Part shown: piece by piece, positions 42,729-52,070 of the stretch
Numbering within the stretch: the first letter of the stretch is position 1
Layout: every line of letters starts with the position of its first letter
DNA from: Arthrobacter sp. UKPF54-2
GTDB lineage: Bacteria; Actinomycetota; Actinomycetes; Actinomycetales; Micrococcaceae
Assembly (NCBI RefSeq): GCF_007858535.1
Contig: NZ_CP040174.1
Location: 744,001-808,000 of the forward strand
Length of the DNA: 64,000 nt
Direction of reading: 5' to 3'
The notes under the pieces: model-generated
What the model saw: only the letters and a program-made list of their open reading frames with translations
What the model was told of the DNA's origin: nothing
The model's database searches: none
Translations under genes and position numbers: made by a program

Positions 42729-43105
42729 CCGCCCCCGCCCAAGGGAACGCCCCGCACGAGGTGGACCTCACCGTCCGGCTGACGGAGGGGCCGGGCGCGC
42801 CCGAGTACAGCTTTCGGCTGATCGCCGACGGCGGGATCCCCGGCGCCGGGTCCACCCTGCCGGACCCCGTTGCCGCACTCGAGGCCCTGCGGCTGCACGG
42901 CGAGGCCATTTTCTTCCCCGTGCCCGGACCGCCGAAGCTATGCACCCAGCAGTACGGCGGCCCCCAGGTGGCTGTGGTGACCGGGCACTACCGGGGCCGG
43001 GAAGTCCATTGCGAGTTCAGCCGCACCGACGGCTGCGAAATCGCCCGCTGGCGTGCCCTTGCACCCGTCCTCGGCGGCATCGCGGGATCCACCGGCGCCG
43101 TCTGA
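42725..43105 (+). CDS. SSI-like domain protein without signal peptide
   Basis: 126 aa, ATG overlapping the previous stop (ATGA). The C-terminal half (CTQQYGGPQVAVVTGHYRGREVHCEFSRTDGCEIARWRALAPVLGG) is clearly paralogous to the lipoprotein at 41207-41767, but the N-terminus has no export signal. It has three cysteines instead of four. Either it works in the cytoplasm on something other than a protease, or it is exported by an unrecognised route. Confidence 0.78.
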   Translation: MTAPAQGNAPHEVDLTVRLTEGPGAPEYSFRLIADGGIPGAGSTLPDPVAALEALRLHGEAIFFPVPGPPKLCTQQYGGPQVAVVTGHYRGREVHCEFSRTDGCEIARWRALAPVLGGIAGSTGAV

Positions 43106-43122
43106 GGCCCGGAGCTTAAATG

Positions 43123-43157
43123 GCAGTGGCCGGCGGTCCACGACCGCCGGCCACTGC
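43123..43157. terminator. Bidirectional terminator between the SSI operon and the subtilase
   Basis: Perfect 16-bp stem GCAGTGGCCGGCGGTC/GACCGCCGGCCACTGC with a 3-nt loop, between convergent stops at 43105 and 43172. Confidence 0.92.
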
Positions 43158-43171
43158 TGTTTCAGGTGGTG

Positions 43172-46100
43172 CTAGATGGCGTTGTTCGGGGCCTTGAGCA
43201 GGTCACCATTCTGGATCTTGCCCTTTTCCTTTTTCACCTTCTTGCCCTTGTCCTTCTTTTCCTTGTGGTCCTTGCCGCTGTTTCCGTTGTCACCGCTGTC
43301 CCCGGGACCGTCGTTGCTCTCCTGGTCCTCGGACGTCGGCGGAACCACGACGGCGCCGGCCGGCGTGACGATAACACTCACGAACGTCGGATCGCTGGCG
43401 CCCGCGTAGGTCACTCGACCGATGTAAGACCCAACTGCCAGGCCCTTCCAGTTCAGCGTGACCTGCCCGGACTTGCCGTTGGCAAGGCGCAGCGGGTTGG
43501 GAGTCAACGTGGCGTTCCCGACGTTGGCGCCCAGGACGGCGGCGTCCACGCTCGCCTTCGTGGCCTGACCATTCGGGCTTGCATAGAGGTTGACAAAGAT
43601 CCGGTAAGTTCCCGGCGCGGGGTTGGGGATCGACAGCGACTCACTCGCCGACGACGTGGCGACCTGCACCAGCTGGTTGGCGGGGTTCACCACGTACATG
43701 TCGAAGTCCGCATTCGGATCCGAAGAGAGAACAGAGAACTTGGCCAGCGGGGCGCCGGCAGGTACCTGGACCGTCTTTCCGAAGTTCGACGCGTTGTTCG
43801 CGCCAAGGATCGCATCGCCCGGGACAAGTTCAATCGCGGAGGAATCCGCCTTCGACAGCCCGTCCAGGGTCATGGTGATCGGGTTGCTGCTTCCCGAAAC
43901 CACGTTGATGGCCCCGGAACCGTTACCGCCCTCGGAAACAAACGCGACATCGCTCGCAGCGACTACCGCCTGCGGGCGGACCGCAATCGGAGAGGCTACG
44001 TTCTTGTTGGCGCCCTGCCACGTGAGCGTGCCCATGGCGAACTTGCCGAGCGCCGCGTTCTGGTTCTCGAAGGACACCTTGAACGTCTTCTTGTCTCCGG
44101 CCGCGCCGAAGGTCAGGATGGACGGCGTTACCGTGACCTTGACACCCGGGAGATCAGTCTTGACCCGGTAGGTGCCAGGGGTCAGCGCGGTCAGGGTGCG
44201 GGTGACCTCGATCTTGCCCGTGAGGTTGCCCAGCGCGAAGGACGGAACGTTCATGTCGCGGGGCTTGGTGGCGCCCAGGTCCGGCATGCCGAGGTCGACG
44301 CCGGTGCCCTGGATGAACTTCAGGTAGTCCTCGTCGTTGGCGTCATAGACGAGGCCCGGATCCAGTACCCGTGCCGGGTCTACCTGCCCTGCGCCCGTTG
44401 CGAAGACGTCCGTGTCCTTGCTTCCGTTGGCGAGCTTGACGTCGCTGGCGGTCGTCATCATGGCGGACTTGACCATGGCCGGGGACCACTTGGGGTTCTT
44501 GCCGAGGATCAGTGCGCCGAATCCGGCCACATGCGGTGCTGCCATGGAGGTGCCGGACATGAAGCCGAAGTTGTCCCCGCCCGTGCCGATCGGTGAGACG
44601 CCGGCCAGGACGGCAACGCCGGGAGCGGCGACGTCCGGCTTCAGCAGGTCCGAGCCGGTGGCGAGCAGCGGGCCGCGGGAGGAGAAGCCGGCAATCTGCG
44701 GCTGGGCCTCGAGCGGCAGACCGGTGGTGTCTTTATTGACCAGGGACACGGTGATCGCCGGGTTGGCGGTCACCTTGGCCTTGATAGCGTCGGTGGCCGG
44801 CGGGTTCACGTGCACGGTCGGGACGGAGTGCTTGTCAGTGTCCAAGGAGGAGTTGCTCAGGTTCACCAGGATCATGCCGACGCCGCCGCCGCGCTTGACC
44901 TCTGCGCTCTTGGCGACGCGGTCGAAGACACCGCGGTCACAAACCACAACCTTGCCCGCGACCTTGGCCGGGTCCAGCGTATCCGGGCCGCACAGCGCTG
45001 CGTTGGCGTTTCCGGCCGTGGCGGCGGCGTTGGCAGCCAGGACAACGCCGGCGCCCTTGACCTCGCGGTTCATGATGCTGGCGCCGCGGAACTTGGTGCC
45101 ATCGGCGAATTCCACCGTGCCCTGGAGTTCCTGGGAGAAGCTGCTGGCGGCGACCGTGGTCAGCCAGGGTGCGCCGTGGTTGACGGTGCTCGCGGTGGGA
45201 CCGGAGTTGCCCGCCGAGGCAGCGACGAAGATGCCCGCTGAAGCAGCAGACAGGAAGGCCATCGAGACCGGGTCCGTTGTGGTGGTCGTGGAGCCCGAGA
45301 TCGAGTAGTTCAGGACGTCAACGCCGTCCACGATGGCCTGGTCGATGGCGGCCACGGATGCCGACGAGTAGCAGCCGCCAGTGTTGGGATTCGTGTCCTC
45401 CCAGCAAACCTTGTACACAGAGAGCTTGGCGGCCGGGGCCATGCCGCTGGTCAGGCCGAAGCTGCGGCCATCCACGAACGTCTCGACGTTGGCGTTGCCT
45501 GCGGCAGTGCTGGCCGTGTGCGTGCCGTGGCTGGCGACGTCGACCGGGGAGATCTTCTCCAGTGGCGACCGGTTGTCCGGGGTGACGTACTTCAAGAAAT
45601 CATCGGCGAAGTAGTGCGCGGCCAGGACCTTCGAGTTGCAGGCCGAGCCGTCGAAGTCCGCGCCGGTGCCCACGCCCTTCTGGCATTCGCCGATGAAGGT
45701 GTCGCCGTCGGACTTGAGCATGGCGATCTTGCCGTCGCTGGTGCGGTACGGCACGCCAACCACCGGGTCGCCGACCAGCGGCTTTACCTCTTCACCGGCG
45801 AAGAAGGCGCTGCCGGGCGTGTAGCCGGTGTCGATGACACCGACGACGACGCCCTTGCCGGCTGCATCCTGGCCGCCGAACTTGGTGTTCCAGGTGCCGT
45901 TGGCGCCGCTGAGTTTGAGGAAATCAGTGCTGGAGTAATCCGGGGCGTTTTCCGTGTCGGGGGCAACCACAAGAACGTCCGGGTTCTTGGCCAGTTTTAT
46001 GGCCTGGTCCGAGGTGAGGTTCGCGCTGAATCCGTTGACCGCCGCCGTGAAGCTGCGTTTTATCGCAACGTTCTGCTGCGCGGCGACCTCGGTCTGCTTC

Positions 46101-46429
46101 TGCTCAAGGTGGGCCTCATACTGCCGGACGGCCGGCTTTTTGGTGTCCAACTTCTTGCCCGACTCGGGTTTCGTGGGCGCCAGGCCCGGTGTTCCGCCGT
46201 CGTAGGTGGCCGCCGGTTTCTCAGCAAGCACAACGATGTAGCGGCCGTCCGAGTAATTGGCGGGGTCCAGATTCTTCTGCGCGATCCCGGCGACGGTGGA
46301 ACCCTGGCCCGGCGCAGCAGTGGCGGGCGAGATGGCAACTGTGGAGAGGAGAACCGGTAAACCCAGGGTCAGCGCCGCTGCCCTCCGGAGTCCCCCGCTT
46401 CGAAGGAAGCTCTTTCCTGGTGATTTCAC
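43172..46429 (-). CDS. Secreted S8 subtilisin-like serine protease, multidomain
   Basis: 1085 aa from the GTG at 46429, chosen because it gives a normal signal peptide (KSPGKSFLRSGGLRRAAALTLG ... SPATAA); the frame is open 96 bp further. Inhibitor_I9 propeptide (RYIVVLAEKPAA ... NGFSANLTSDQA), then catalytic D200 (VIDTGYTPGS), H301 (SHGTHTASTAAG), oxyanion N408 and S628 (SGTSMAAPHVAGF), with a PA domain inserted at ~460-560. C-terminal Fn3-like region and a PPC-like domain (FDMYVVNPANQLVQVA) precede a Lys/Asp-rich tail (KDHKEKKDKGKKVKKEKGK). Layout resembles plant-type and Arthrobacter subtilases that degrade extracellular protein. SSI-like genes converge on it. Confidence 0.94.
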   Translation of the reverse strand: MKSPGKSFLRSGGLRRAAALTLGLPVLLSTVAISPATAAPGQGSTVAGIAQKNLDPANYSDGRYIVVLAEKPAATYDGGTPGLAPTKPESGKKLDTKKPAVRQYEAHLEQKQTEVAAQQNVAIKRSFTAAVNGFSANLTSDQAIKLAKNPDVLVVAPDTENAPDYSSTDFLKLSGANGTWNTKFGGQDAAGKGVVVGVIDTGYTPGSAFFAGEEVKPLVGDPVVGVPYRTSDGKIAMLKSDGDTFIGECQKGVGTGADFDGSACNSKVLAAHYFADDFLKYVTPDNRSPLEKISPVDVASHGTHTASTAAGNANVETFVDGRSFGLTSGMAPAAKLSVYKVCWEDTNPNTGGCYSSASVAAIDQAIVDGVDVLNYSISGSTTTTTDPVSMAFLSAASAGIFVAASAGNSGPTASTVNHGAPWLTTVAASSFSQELQGTVEFADGTKFRGASIMNREVKGAGVVLAANAAATAGNANAALCGPDTLDPAKVAGKVVVCDRGVFDRVAKSAEVKRGGGVGMILVNLSNSSLDTDKHSVPTVHVNPPATDAIKAKVTANPAITVSLVNKDTTGLPLEAQPQIAGFSSRGPLLATGSDLLKPDVAAPGVAVLAGVSPIGTGGDNFGFMSGTSMAAPHVAGFGALILGKNPKWSPAMVKSAMMTTASDVKLANGSKDTDVFATGAGQVDPARVLDPGLVYDANDEDYLKFIQGTGVDLGMPDLGATKPRDMNVPSFALGNLTGKIEVTRTLTALTPGTYRVKTDLPGVKVTVTPSILTFGAAGDKKTFKVSFENQNAALGKFAMGTLTWQGANKNVASPIAVRPQAVVAASDVAFVSEGGNGSGAINVVSGSSNPITMTLDGLSKADSSAIELVPGDAILGANNASNFGKTVQVPAGAPLAKFSVLSSDPNADFDMYVVNPANQLVQVATSSASESLSIPNPAPGTYRIFVNLYASPNGQATKASVDAAVLGANVGNATLTPNPLRLANGKSGQVTLNWKGLAVGSYIGRVTYAGASDPTFVSVIVTPAGAVVVPPTSEDQESNDGPGDSGDNGNSGKDHKEKKDKGKKVKKEKGKIQNGDLLKAPNNAI

Positions 46430-46733
46430 GAGTGATTTGAACCTTTCAGAGGGTACGGTCCCGGCGCCATTGCCGGGGACGACGGACTGGTTCGGGAAGC
46501 GGAACAGGAGTTGACTCTCGCCCACGGGCGGATACCAGCCGATTCATACAGTACAGACTGAGAGCCAGATATGACATAGACCACAGCAACAAATCTGGTT
46601 TGGTCATATTGGTCGACAAATCTCGTCGTGCGGGGGACACGGCAGAGCCGGGACGGCGGCGCCGTCCCGGCTCGGGGCCCGCCCGGAGGCGGGTAATTAC
46701 GGGGGTTGTTACACGCTGATGACTGTCGGCCGG
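46430..46733. other. Promoter region of the subtilase; no gene
   Basis: 304 bp without a supported gene. AT-rich around 46545-46620 compared with the surroundings. Contains TTTGGTCATATTGGTC at 46599-46614, identical to 8609-8624, and possible -10 words (TACTGT, TATGAA) near 46545. Confidence 0.6.
46599..46614. promoter_or_regulatory. Candidate operator, second copy of TTTGGTCATATTGGTC
   Basis: Identical 16-mer to 8609-8624, ~170 bp upstream of the subtilase start. Direct TTGGTC repeats spaced 9 bp suggest a dimeric or cooperative regulator binding on one face. Confidence 0.45.
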
Positions 46734-46925
46734 CTACTGCCGGGGCGTCCGGACTACCTCGCTGATCCAGGCCTTGGTCTTCTCGTCCAGCGGGCCGGCC
46801 ACGTTGCTCGCCCTCGCCGCCCGGTCTGCTTTGACCTTCTGCAGGACCATCCGGCCGAGGCCCGCGAAGACGGCGGCGGCGACCACGGGAAGCAGGACGG
46901 ATCTCGGTTTCTCAGCCATCCCCAC
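46734..46925 (-). CDS. Small membrane protein, hypothetical
   Basis: 63 aa, ATG. One hydrophobic segment near the N-terminus (RSVLLPVVAAAVFAGLGRMVL, residues ~8-28), then a basic helix and KTKAWISEVVRTPRQ. No family recognised. Stands alone; the convergent downstream region leads to the subtilase promoter. Confidence 0.6.
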   Translation of the reverse strand: MGMAEKPRSVLLPVVAAAVFAGLGRMVLQKVKADRAARASNVAGPLDEKTKAWISEVVRTPRQ

Positions 46926-47036
46926 ATCCTACTGAGCGCCGCCGCCGCAGACCAGAGCGGTGACCATGGCCCCGCCGCGCGCCGGGCACCGCGGCCGCCG
47001 CCCGGTCACGAATGCGGCATGGCGCACCGCGCCCGT

Positions 47037-47042
47037 TAGAAT
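47037..47042 (+). promoter_or_regulatory. Likely -10 box of the purSQL operon
   Basis: TAGAAT, 115 bp upstream of purS, in the context GTTAGAATGAG, nearly identical to GCTAGAATGAG at 41175-41185 before the SSI lipoprotein gene. No clear -35. Confidence 0.45.
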
Positions 47043-47156
47043 GAGGGTGCAAGCTCGCGGAGCGCCCGAATCACGTTGTCACCACACAACGGATCGGCGT
47101 GAGACGGCACTACTCCGCTGCGCCCTTACCCAATGCTCACGCACAGGAGTTGCCGG

Positions 47157-47408
47157 ATGCCCCGGATCGTTGTCGACGTCATGCCCAAGCCCGAGATTCT
47201 CGACCCGCAGGGGAAGGCCATCGTGGGTGCACTGCCCCGCCTGGGCTTCACCGCGTTCAGCTCTGTCCGCCAGGGCAAGCGCTTCGAACTGACCGTCGAC
47301 GGCGAGGTGACCGAGGAGATCCTGGCCCAGGCCCGCAACGCCGCGGAGACCCTGCTCTCCAACCCGGTCATTGAGGACGTCGTCAACGTTGAGGTCGTCG
47401 AGGCCTGA
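47157..47408 (+). CDS. purS: Phosphoribosylformylglycinamidine synthase subunit PurS
   Basis: 83 aa from the ATG at 47157 with AGGAG at 47146. Small structural subunit that bridges PurQ and PurL in the three-part FGAM synthetase of Gram-positives. Seen: [37 protein letters not shown] and the paired strands at the C-terminus. purQ starts 1 bp after its stop. Confidence 0.95.
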   Translation: MPRIVVDVMPKPEILDPQGKAIVGALPRLGFTAFSSVRQGKRFELTVDGEVTEEILAQARNAAETLLSNPVIEDVVNVEVVEA

Positions 47409-47409
47409 G

Positions 47410-48168
47410 ATGACTGAACTCCCCCTGATCGGCGAGGCCGTCGCCGTCGCCGCGGAGCCCCGGCTCGCGGGTGCACGGATCGGCGTCGTCACTTTCCCCG
47501 GCACCCTCGATGACCGCGACGCCGCCCGCGCGGTCCGCCTGGCCGGCGCCACCCCGGTGGCCCTCTGGCATGCGGACACCAGCCTCGGCGACGTCGACGC
47601 CGTCGTCATTCCCGGCGGCTTCTCCTACGGCGACTACCTCCGCGCCGGCGCGATCGCGCGGTTCGCGCCGCTGATGGCCAAGATCATCGACGCCGCCAAC
47701 TCGGACGCCAAGCTGCCCGTCCTCGGCATCTGCAACGGATTCCAGATCCTTACCGAGTCGCACCTTCTGCCCGGCTCGATGATCAAGAACGACCACCTTA
47801 AGTTCCTCTGCCGCGACCAGGTCCTGCGGGTGGAAAACAGCACCACCGACTGGACCCGCGACTACACCGCCGGCCAGGAAATCACCGTGCCGCTGAAGAA
47901 CCAGGACGGCCAGTACATCGCGGACGAGAAAACCCTCGACGCCCTGGAGGCGGAGGGCCGCGTGGTGTTCCGCTACGTCGGCTGGAACCCCAACGGCTCG
48001 CGCCGCGACATCGCCGGCATCTCCAACGCCGCCGGCAACGTCGTGGGCCTCATGCCGCACCCCGAGCACGCTGTGGAGGCCGGTTTCGGCCCGGAGACCG
48101 GCGCCGGCACCGAGGGCCTCGGCTTCTTCACCTCTGTCCTGAACACGATCGTGGGAGACAACAAATGA
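47410..48168 (+). CDS. purQ: Phosphoribosylformylglycinamidine synthase subunit PurQ (glutaminase)
   Basis: 252 aa, ATG at 47410. Class I glutamine amidotransferase: nucleophile C108 in GICNGFQIL and the His-Pro-Glu of MPHPEHAVE near the end. Supplies ammonia to PurL. The stop overlaps purL (ATGA), indicating translational coupling. N-terminus carries ~20 extra residues before [16 protein letters not shown]. Confidence 0.96.
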   Translation: MTELPLIGEAVAVAAEPRLAGARIGVVTFPGTLDDRDAARAVRLAGATPVALWHADTSLGDVDAVVIPGGFSYGDYLRAGAIARFAPLMAKIIDAANSDAKLPVLGICNGFQILTESHLLPGSMIKNDHLKFLCRDQVLRVENSTTDWTRDYTAGQEITVPLKNQDGQYIADEKTLDALEAEGRVVFRYVGWNPNGSRRDIAGISNAAGNVVGLMPHPEHAVEAGFGPETGAGTEGLGFFTSVLNTIVGDNK

Positions 48169-50498
48169 CGGAGACCCCCGCAATGGCGGCGCCCGCGCAG
48201 ACCACCAAGAAGTTCAACATCGACACCGTCGAGAACGCGGCGAAGACCCCGGACGTCGAGCTTCCCTGGGCCGAGCTGGGCCTGAAGCAGAACGAGTTCG
48301 ACGAGGTCGTCAAAGTCCTGGGCCGCCGCCCGACCGGCGCCGAGCTCGCCATGTACTCGGTGATGTGGAGCGAGCACTGCTCCTACAAGTCCTCCAAGAA
48401 CCACCTGCGCCAGTTCGGCGAAAAGGTGACCGAGGAGATGAAGAAGGACATGCTCGTCGGCATCGGCGAGAACGCCGGTGTCACGAACCTCGGCGATGGC
48501 TGGGCCGTGACGTTCAAGATCGAGTCGCACAACTCGCCGTCGTTCGTGGAGCCCTACCAGGGTGCCGCGACCGGCATCGGCGGCATTGTCCGCGACATCA
48601 TCTCGATGGGCGCCCGCCCCGTGGCCGTGATGGACCCGCTGCGCTTCGGCGCCATCGACCACCCGGACACGGCCCGCGTGATGCACGGCGCCGTCGCCGG
48701 GATCGGCGGCTACGGCAACTCCCTGGGCCTGCCGAACATCGGCGGCGAGATGGTCTTCGACTCGGTGTACCAGGGCAACCCGCTGGTCAACGCCCTCGCC
48801 GTCGGCGTCATGCGGCACGAGGACATCCGCCTCGCCAACGCCTCCGGCAAGGGCAACAAGGTGGTCCTCTTCGGCGCCCGCACCGGCGGCGACGGGATCG
48901 GCGGCGCCTCCGTGCTGGCCTCCGAGTCCTTCGACGACACCAAGCCCTCCAAGCGGCCCGCCGTCCAGGTGGGCGACCCCTTCGCCGAGAAGGTCCTCAT
49001 TGAGTGCTGCCTGGAGCTGTTCAAGGGCTCCCTCGTGGAGGGCATCCAGGACCTGGGCGCGGCCGGCATTTCCTGCGCCACGTCCGAGCTCGCCTCCAAC
49101 GGCGACGGCGGCATGGAAGTCGAGCTGACCTCCGTCCTGCTGCGCGACCCCACCCTGACCCCGGGCGAAATCCTGATGTCCGAGTCGCAGGAACGCATGA
49201 TGGCCGTGGTCACCCCCGAGAACATCGCCGCGTTCGAAGCGGTGATGAACAAGTGGGCCGTGGAGTACTCCTGGCTGGGCGAGGTGACGGACACCGGCCG
49301 CCTGATCATCACCTGGGAGGGCGAGGTGATCGTCGACGTCGACCCGCGCACCGTCGCCCACGACGGCCCGGTCTACGACCGCCCCGACGCCCGGCCCGAG
49401 TGGCAGGACGCCGTCCAGGCGGACACCTTCACCGGTTCCGTGCAGGACACCGCACGCCCGGCCGCCCCCGCGGAGCTGGCCGCCGCCATCACCGAGCTCG
49501 TCGCCTCGCCGAACATGTGCAGCAAGTCCTGGATCACCAACCAGTACGACCGCTACGTCGGCGGCAACACGGCCATGGCGTTCCCCGACGACGCCGGCGT
49601 GGTCCGGGTGGACGAGGAAACCGGCCTGGGCGTGGCCCTGGCCACGGACGCCAACGGCCGCTACACCTACCTCGACCCGTACCACGGCGCGCAGCTGGCC
49701 CTGGCCGAGGCGTACCGCAACGTCGCCACCTCCGGTGCCATCCCGATGGCTGTCAGCGACTGCCTGAACTTCGGCTCCCCCGAGGATCCGGACGTGATGT
49801 GGCAGCTCGCCGAAGCCATCCGCGGCCTCTCCGACGCCTGCATGGAGCTCGGCATCCCCGTCACCGGCGGCAACGTGTCGCTGTACAACCAGACCGGCAG
49901 CGTCCCGATCCACCCCTCCCCCGTGGTCGCCGTGCTGGGCAAGCTCGACGACGTCGCGCGCCGCACGCCCTCGGGCTGGCGCGAGGACGGCCAGGCCATC
50001 TACCTCCTGGGCACGACGGCGGCGGAGCTGGACGGTTCGGAGTGGTCCAACCTGCGCGGCCACCTGGGCGGGCTGCCGCCGAAGGTCGACCTCGCTGCCG
50101 AACGCGAGCTCGGTGAAATCCTGATCAACGCCTCCCGCGACGGCATGGTGGACTCCGCGCACGACCTCTCCGAGGGCGGCCTCGCGGCGGCGCTCGTGGA
50201 GTCCGCGCTGCGCTACGGCACCGGCGCCCGGATCTCGCTCCAGGATGTGATGGACCGCGACGGCGTGGACCTGTTCACCGCACTGTTCTCCGAGTCCCAG
50301 GCCCGTGCCATCGTGGCGGTGCCCCGCTCGGAGGAAATCCGGTTCAAGGACATGTGCACCGCCCGCGGCTTCGCGCACGTCCGGATCGGCGTCGTGGACG
50401 CCGAGAGCAGCCAGCTGGAGATCAACGGCGTCGATACCCTGGACCTCGACGCCCTCCGCGAAGCCCACGAGGGAACCCTGCCGAAGTACTTCGGCTAG
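48165..50498 (+). CDS. purL: Phosphoribosylformylglycinamidine synthase subunit PurL
   Basis: 777 aa, ATG overlapping the purQ stop. ATP-dependent synthetase converting FGAR to FGAM in de novo purine synthesis. Small-type PurL with [16 protein letters not shown] near residue 68, [38 protein letters not shown] and [14 protein letters not shown]. Uses PurQ-derived ammonia and needs PurS. Last gene of the purSQL set; palindrome C1 lies 22 bp downstream. Confidence 0.97.
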   Translation: MTETPAMAAPAQTTKKFNIDTVENAAKTPDVELPWAELGLKQNEFDEVVKVLGRRPTGAELAMYSVMWSEHCSYKSSKNHLRQFGEKVTEEMKKDMLVGIGENAGVTNLGDGWAVTFKIESHNSPSFVEPYQGAATGIGGIVRDIISMGARPVAVMDPLRFGAIDHPDTARVMHGAVAGIGGYGNSLGLPNIGGEMVFDSVYQGNPLVNALAVGVMRHEDIRLANASGKGNKVVLFGARTGGDGIGGASVLASESFDDTKPSKRPAVQVGDPFAEKVLIECCLELFKGSLVEGIQDLGAAGISCATSELASNGDGGMEVELTSVLLRDPTLTPGEILMSESQERMMAVVTPENIAAFEAVMNKWAVEYSWLGEVTDTGRLIITWEGEVIVDVDPRTVAHDGPVYDRPDARPEWQDAVQADTFTGSVQDTARPAAPAELAAAITELVASPNMCSKSWITNQYDRYVGGNTAMAFPDDAGVVRVDEETGLGVALATDANGRYTYLDPYHGAQLALAEAYRNVATSGAIPMAVSDCLNFGSPEDPDVMWQLAEAIRGLSDACMELGIPVTGGNVSLYNQTGSVPIHPSPVVAVLGKLDDVARRTPSGWREDGQAIYLLGTTAAELDGSEWSNLRGHLGGLPPKVDLAAERELGEILINASRDGMVDSAHDLSEGGLAAALVESALRYGTGARISLQDVMDRDGVDLFTALFSESQARAIVAVPRSEEIRFKDMCTARGFAHVRIGVVDAESSQLEINGVDTLDLDALREAHEGTLPKYFG

Positions 50499-50520
50499 TC
50501 CCCACCCTCGCCCCGACCAT

Positions 50521-50576
50521 CGGCTGCTCCGTAACTGCCCTTTTGAGCCCTCAAAACGGCAGCTACGGAGCAGCCG
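50521..50576. repeat. Long palindrome, family C (copy C1), downstream of second nuclease gene
   Basis: 27-bp arms with two mismatches and a 2-nt loop: CGGCTGCTCCGTAACTGCC pairs with GGCAGCTACGGAGCAGCCG, with a CTTTTGAG/CTCAAAAC apex. Ends 7 bp from the nuclease stop and also separates it from purL. Confidence 0.93.
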
Positions 50577-50583
50577 TTTCGGT

Positions 50584-51525
50584 TCAGCGGCCGGGGCGCC
50601 AGCCGGCTTGGACCAGGGCCACCCGGACCTTCGCCACGGCCGCCCTGGCGTCATTCGCCATATGGCGCTGGGAGATCCGGACCTCGGACCAGCCAAGCGC
50701 CTTGTAACGCTCCGAACGGGCGATGTCCCGGACGATCTGAGCCGGGTCGCCGTGGTGTTCGCCCTCGTATTCGACGCCGATCTTGTATTTCCGATAAGAC
50801 ATGTCGGGTTCGTGGTGACGCGCCCCCGCATCGTCGATGATCGGCACGTTCAGCTCCGGCTCCGGAAGGCCGGCACGGACCAGCGCAAGCCTGAGCAGGG
50901 ATTCCTGCGGCGAATCCGAGCCGACGCGGATCAGGGTGATCGCTTCCTTGGCCTTCCTGATACCTCGTTTTCCTTTGTGCCGGTCGATCATCCGCTGCAA
51001 GTCCTCCAGTCTGCAGAGGGGCAGCTCCCGGCCCTCAAACTCAGGCCGGGGTACCCGGACGCAACTGTCCCCCGCCACCACGAGTTCGTCCACAGTCAGC
51101 ATTTCGGCCAGGTCGAGCCAGGTTCGCTCCGGCGTTGTCAGGGGTATTCCGTTCAGGACCGTCACCTCGTCCTCGTAGAGCTTCATTCGGTGGACGATCA
51201 CATGGGGCCGGTTGAGATGGGCTGCGCCCTCGGGCCTGATTATGTGGTACATCGGCGGTTCCTCCCTCTGCCGCCGCGCCGGAAGCGAGCCAAGCTCCGC
51301 CGCGGTGAAGTGCGACGCGGCGCATCGCTCATTGACCTCAATGAATGGCCGCACCCGCACGCTCAACGGGAGTCCCGACGTCGGGCCGTCCGACCGGAGG
51401 CCCCTACCCAGCAGGGCGAGGGAACGGTGCCGGAGCCGTTTGGGCTTCACACCTGCCAGGTTGGCCGCGGCAACGGTGAACGGAAGGCCCTGAAATTCCT
51501 GCGGGAGCGGACGTGCTGTCTTCAT
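50584..51525 (-). CDS. DUF559 (PD-(D/E)XK, Vsr-like) nuclease-type protein, AbiEi-related
   Basis: 313 aa from the ATG at 51525; the frame is open further upstream through palindrome C2 but is unlikely to be coding there. The middle (VTVLNGIPLTTPERTWLDLAEML) corresponds to the LPCTSLERTVVD segment of the gene at 5142-6104. The nuclease-like core is EPDMSYRKYKIGVEYEGEHH followed by RYKALGWSEVRISQRHM, with D and E-x-E spaced as in PD-(D/E)XK folds. The N-terminal winged helix is less obvious than in the first copy. Family C palindromes bracket it. No partner toxin or methylase is adjacent. Confidence 0.78.
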   Translation of the reverse strand: MKTARPLPQEFQGLPFTVAAANLAGVKPKRLRHRSLALLGRGLRSDGPTSGLPLSVRVRPFIEVNERCAASHFTAAELGSLPARRQREEPPMYHIIRPEGAAHLNRPHVIVHRMKLYEDEVTVLNGIPLTTPERTWLDLAEMLTVDELVVAGDSCVRVPRPEFEGRELPLCRLEDLQRMIDRHKGKRGIRKAKEAITLIRVGSDSPQESLLRLALVRAGLPEPELNVPIIDDAGARHHEPDMSYRKYKIGVEYEGEHHGDPAQIVRDIARSERYKALGWSEVRISQRHMANDARAAVAKVRVALVQAGWRPGR

Positions 51526-51579
51526 TGGCCCATCAGAGCAGACCGGTGCTCGGGCCGCAGAAGTTATCCACACCACCCA

Positions 51580-51637
51580 TCGACTGCTCCGTAAGCGCCG
51601 TTTTGACGCTTCAAAAGGGCGTCTTCGGAGCAATCGA
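51580..51637. repeat. Long palindrome, family C (copy C2), upstream of second nuclease gene
   Basis: Arms TCGACTGCTCCGTAAG and the complementary CTTCGGAGCAATCGA side, with apex GTTTTGACGCTTCAAAA. About 55 bp upstream of the nuclease start. Shares TGCTCCGTA and inner TTTTGA with C1 and C3. Confidence 0.92.
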
Positions 51638-51691
51638 CGACGGTAGTCGACAAGATGAGGGAGACAGAGGGTACTGGGCCGTCGATCCGCG

Positions 51692-51985
51692 TCAGTCGTC
51701 GCTGCGGAGTTCGCGCTGGCGGGCGCTGAGCAGTTCCAGTTCCGGCCTCGCCGCCACAAAACGTTCGACGGCGGTCAGCACCTCCACGAGGTGCGCCCGG
51801 TCCGCCGCGACCAGGCCTGCGCCGATCACGGTGCGCCGGTACTGGTCGTGGAACTCGGCCTCGGTCACCGAAACGTCGAAGCGGCGCCTGAGCTCTGCCA
51901 GTAGCGGCCGCACCACGGAGCGTTTCTCCTTCAGGCTGTGCACGTCGCCCAGGAGGACATCGAATTCAATCCAGCCGATCCACAT
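51692..51985 (-). CDS. DUF503 family protein
   Basis: 97 aa, ATG. MWIGWIEFDVLLGDVHSLKEKRSVVRPLLAELRRRFDVSVTEAEFHDQYRRTVIGAGLVA is a full-length DUF503 domain, a ferredoxin-like small protein. In several genomes the family lies near ribosome-maturation genes (YlxP), but its role is unknown. Here it stands between palindromes C2 and C3. Confidence 0.92.
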   Translation of the reverse strand: MWIGWIEFDVLLGDVHSLKEKRSVVRPLLAELRRRFDVSVTEAEFHDQYRRTVIGAGLVAADRAHLVEVLTAVERFVAARPELELLSARQRELRSDD

Positions 51986-51997
51986 GGCCCAAGCCTA

Positions 51998-52055
51998 TCG
52001 ATTGCTCCGTAGGCGCCCTTTAGGGGCCCCAAAAGGGCGTCTGCGGAGCAATCGA
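51998..52055. repeat. Long palindrome, family C (solo copy C3)
   Basis: TCGATTGCTCCGTAGGCGCC pairs with GGGCGTCTGCGGAGCAATCGA; apex TTTTAGGGGCCCCAAAA. Between DUF503 and the ABM-domain gene, without a nuclease of its own. Confidence 0.93.
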
Positions 52056-52070
52056 CGGGGGTGGAGCGGC

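Noticed and set aside
46430..46525. Extended N-terminus of the subtilase starting at 46525
   Set aside because: It would place ~45 residues before the hydrophobic core of the signal peptide. Starting at the GTG at 46429 gives a normal signal peptide.
47973..50831. Minus-strand open frame of ~950 codons opposite purL
   Set aside because: Composition is His/Val/Arg-rich antisense shadow with no domain; purL on the plus strand has clear family motifs throughout.
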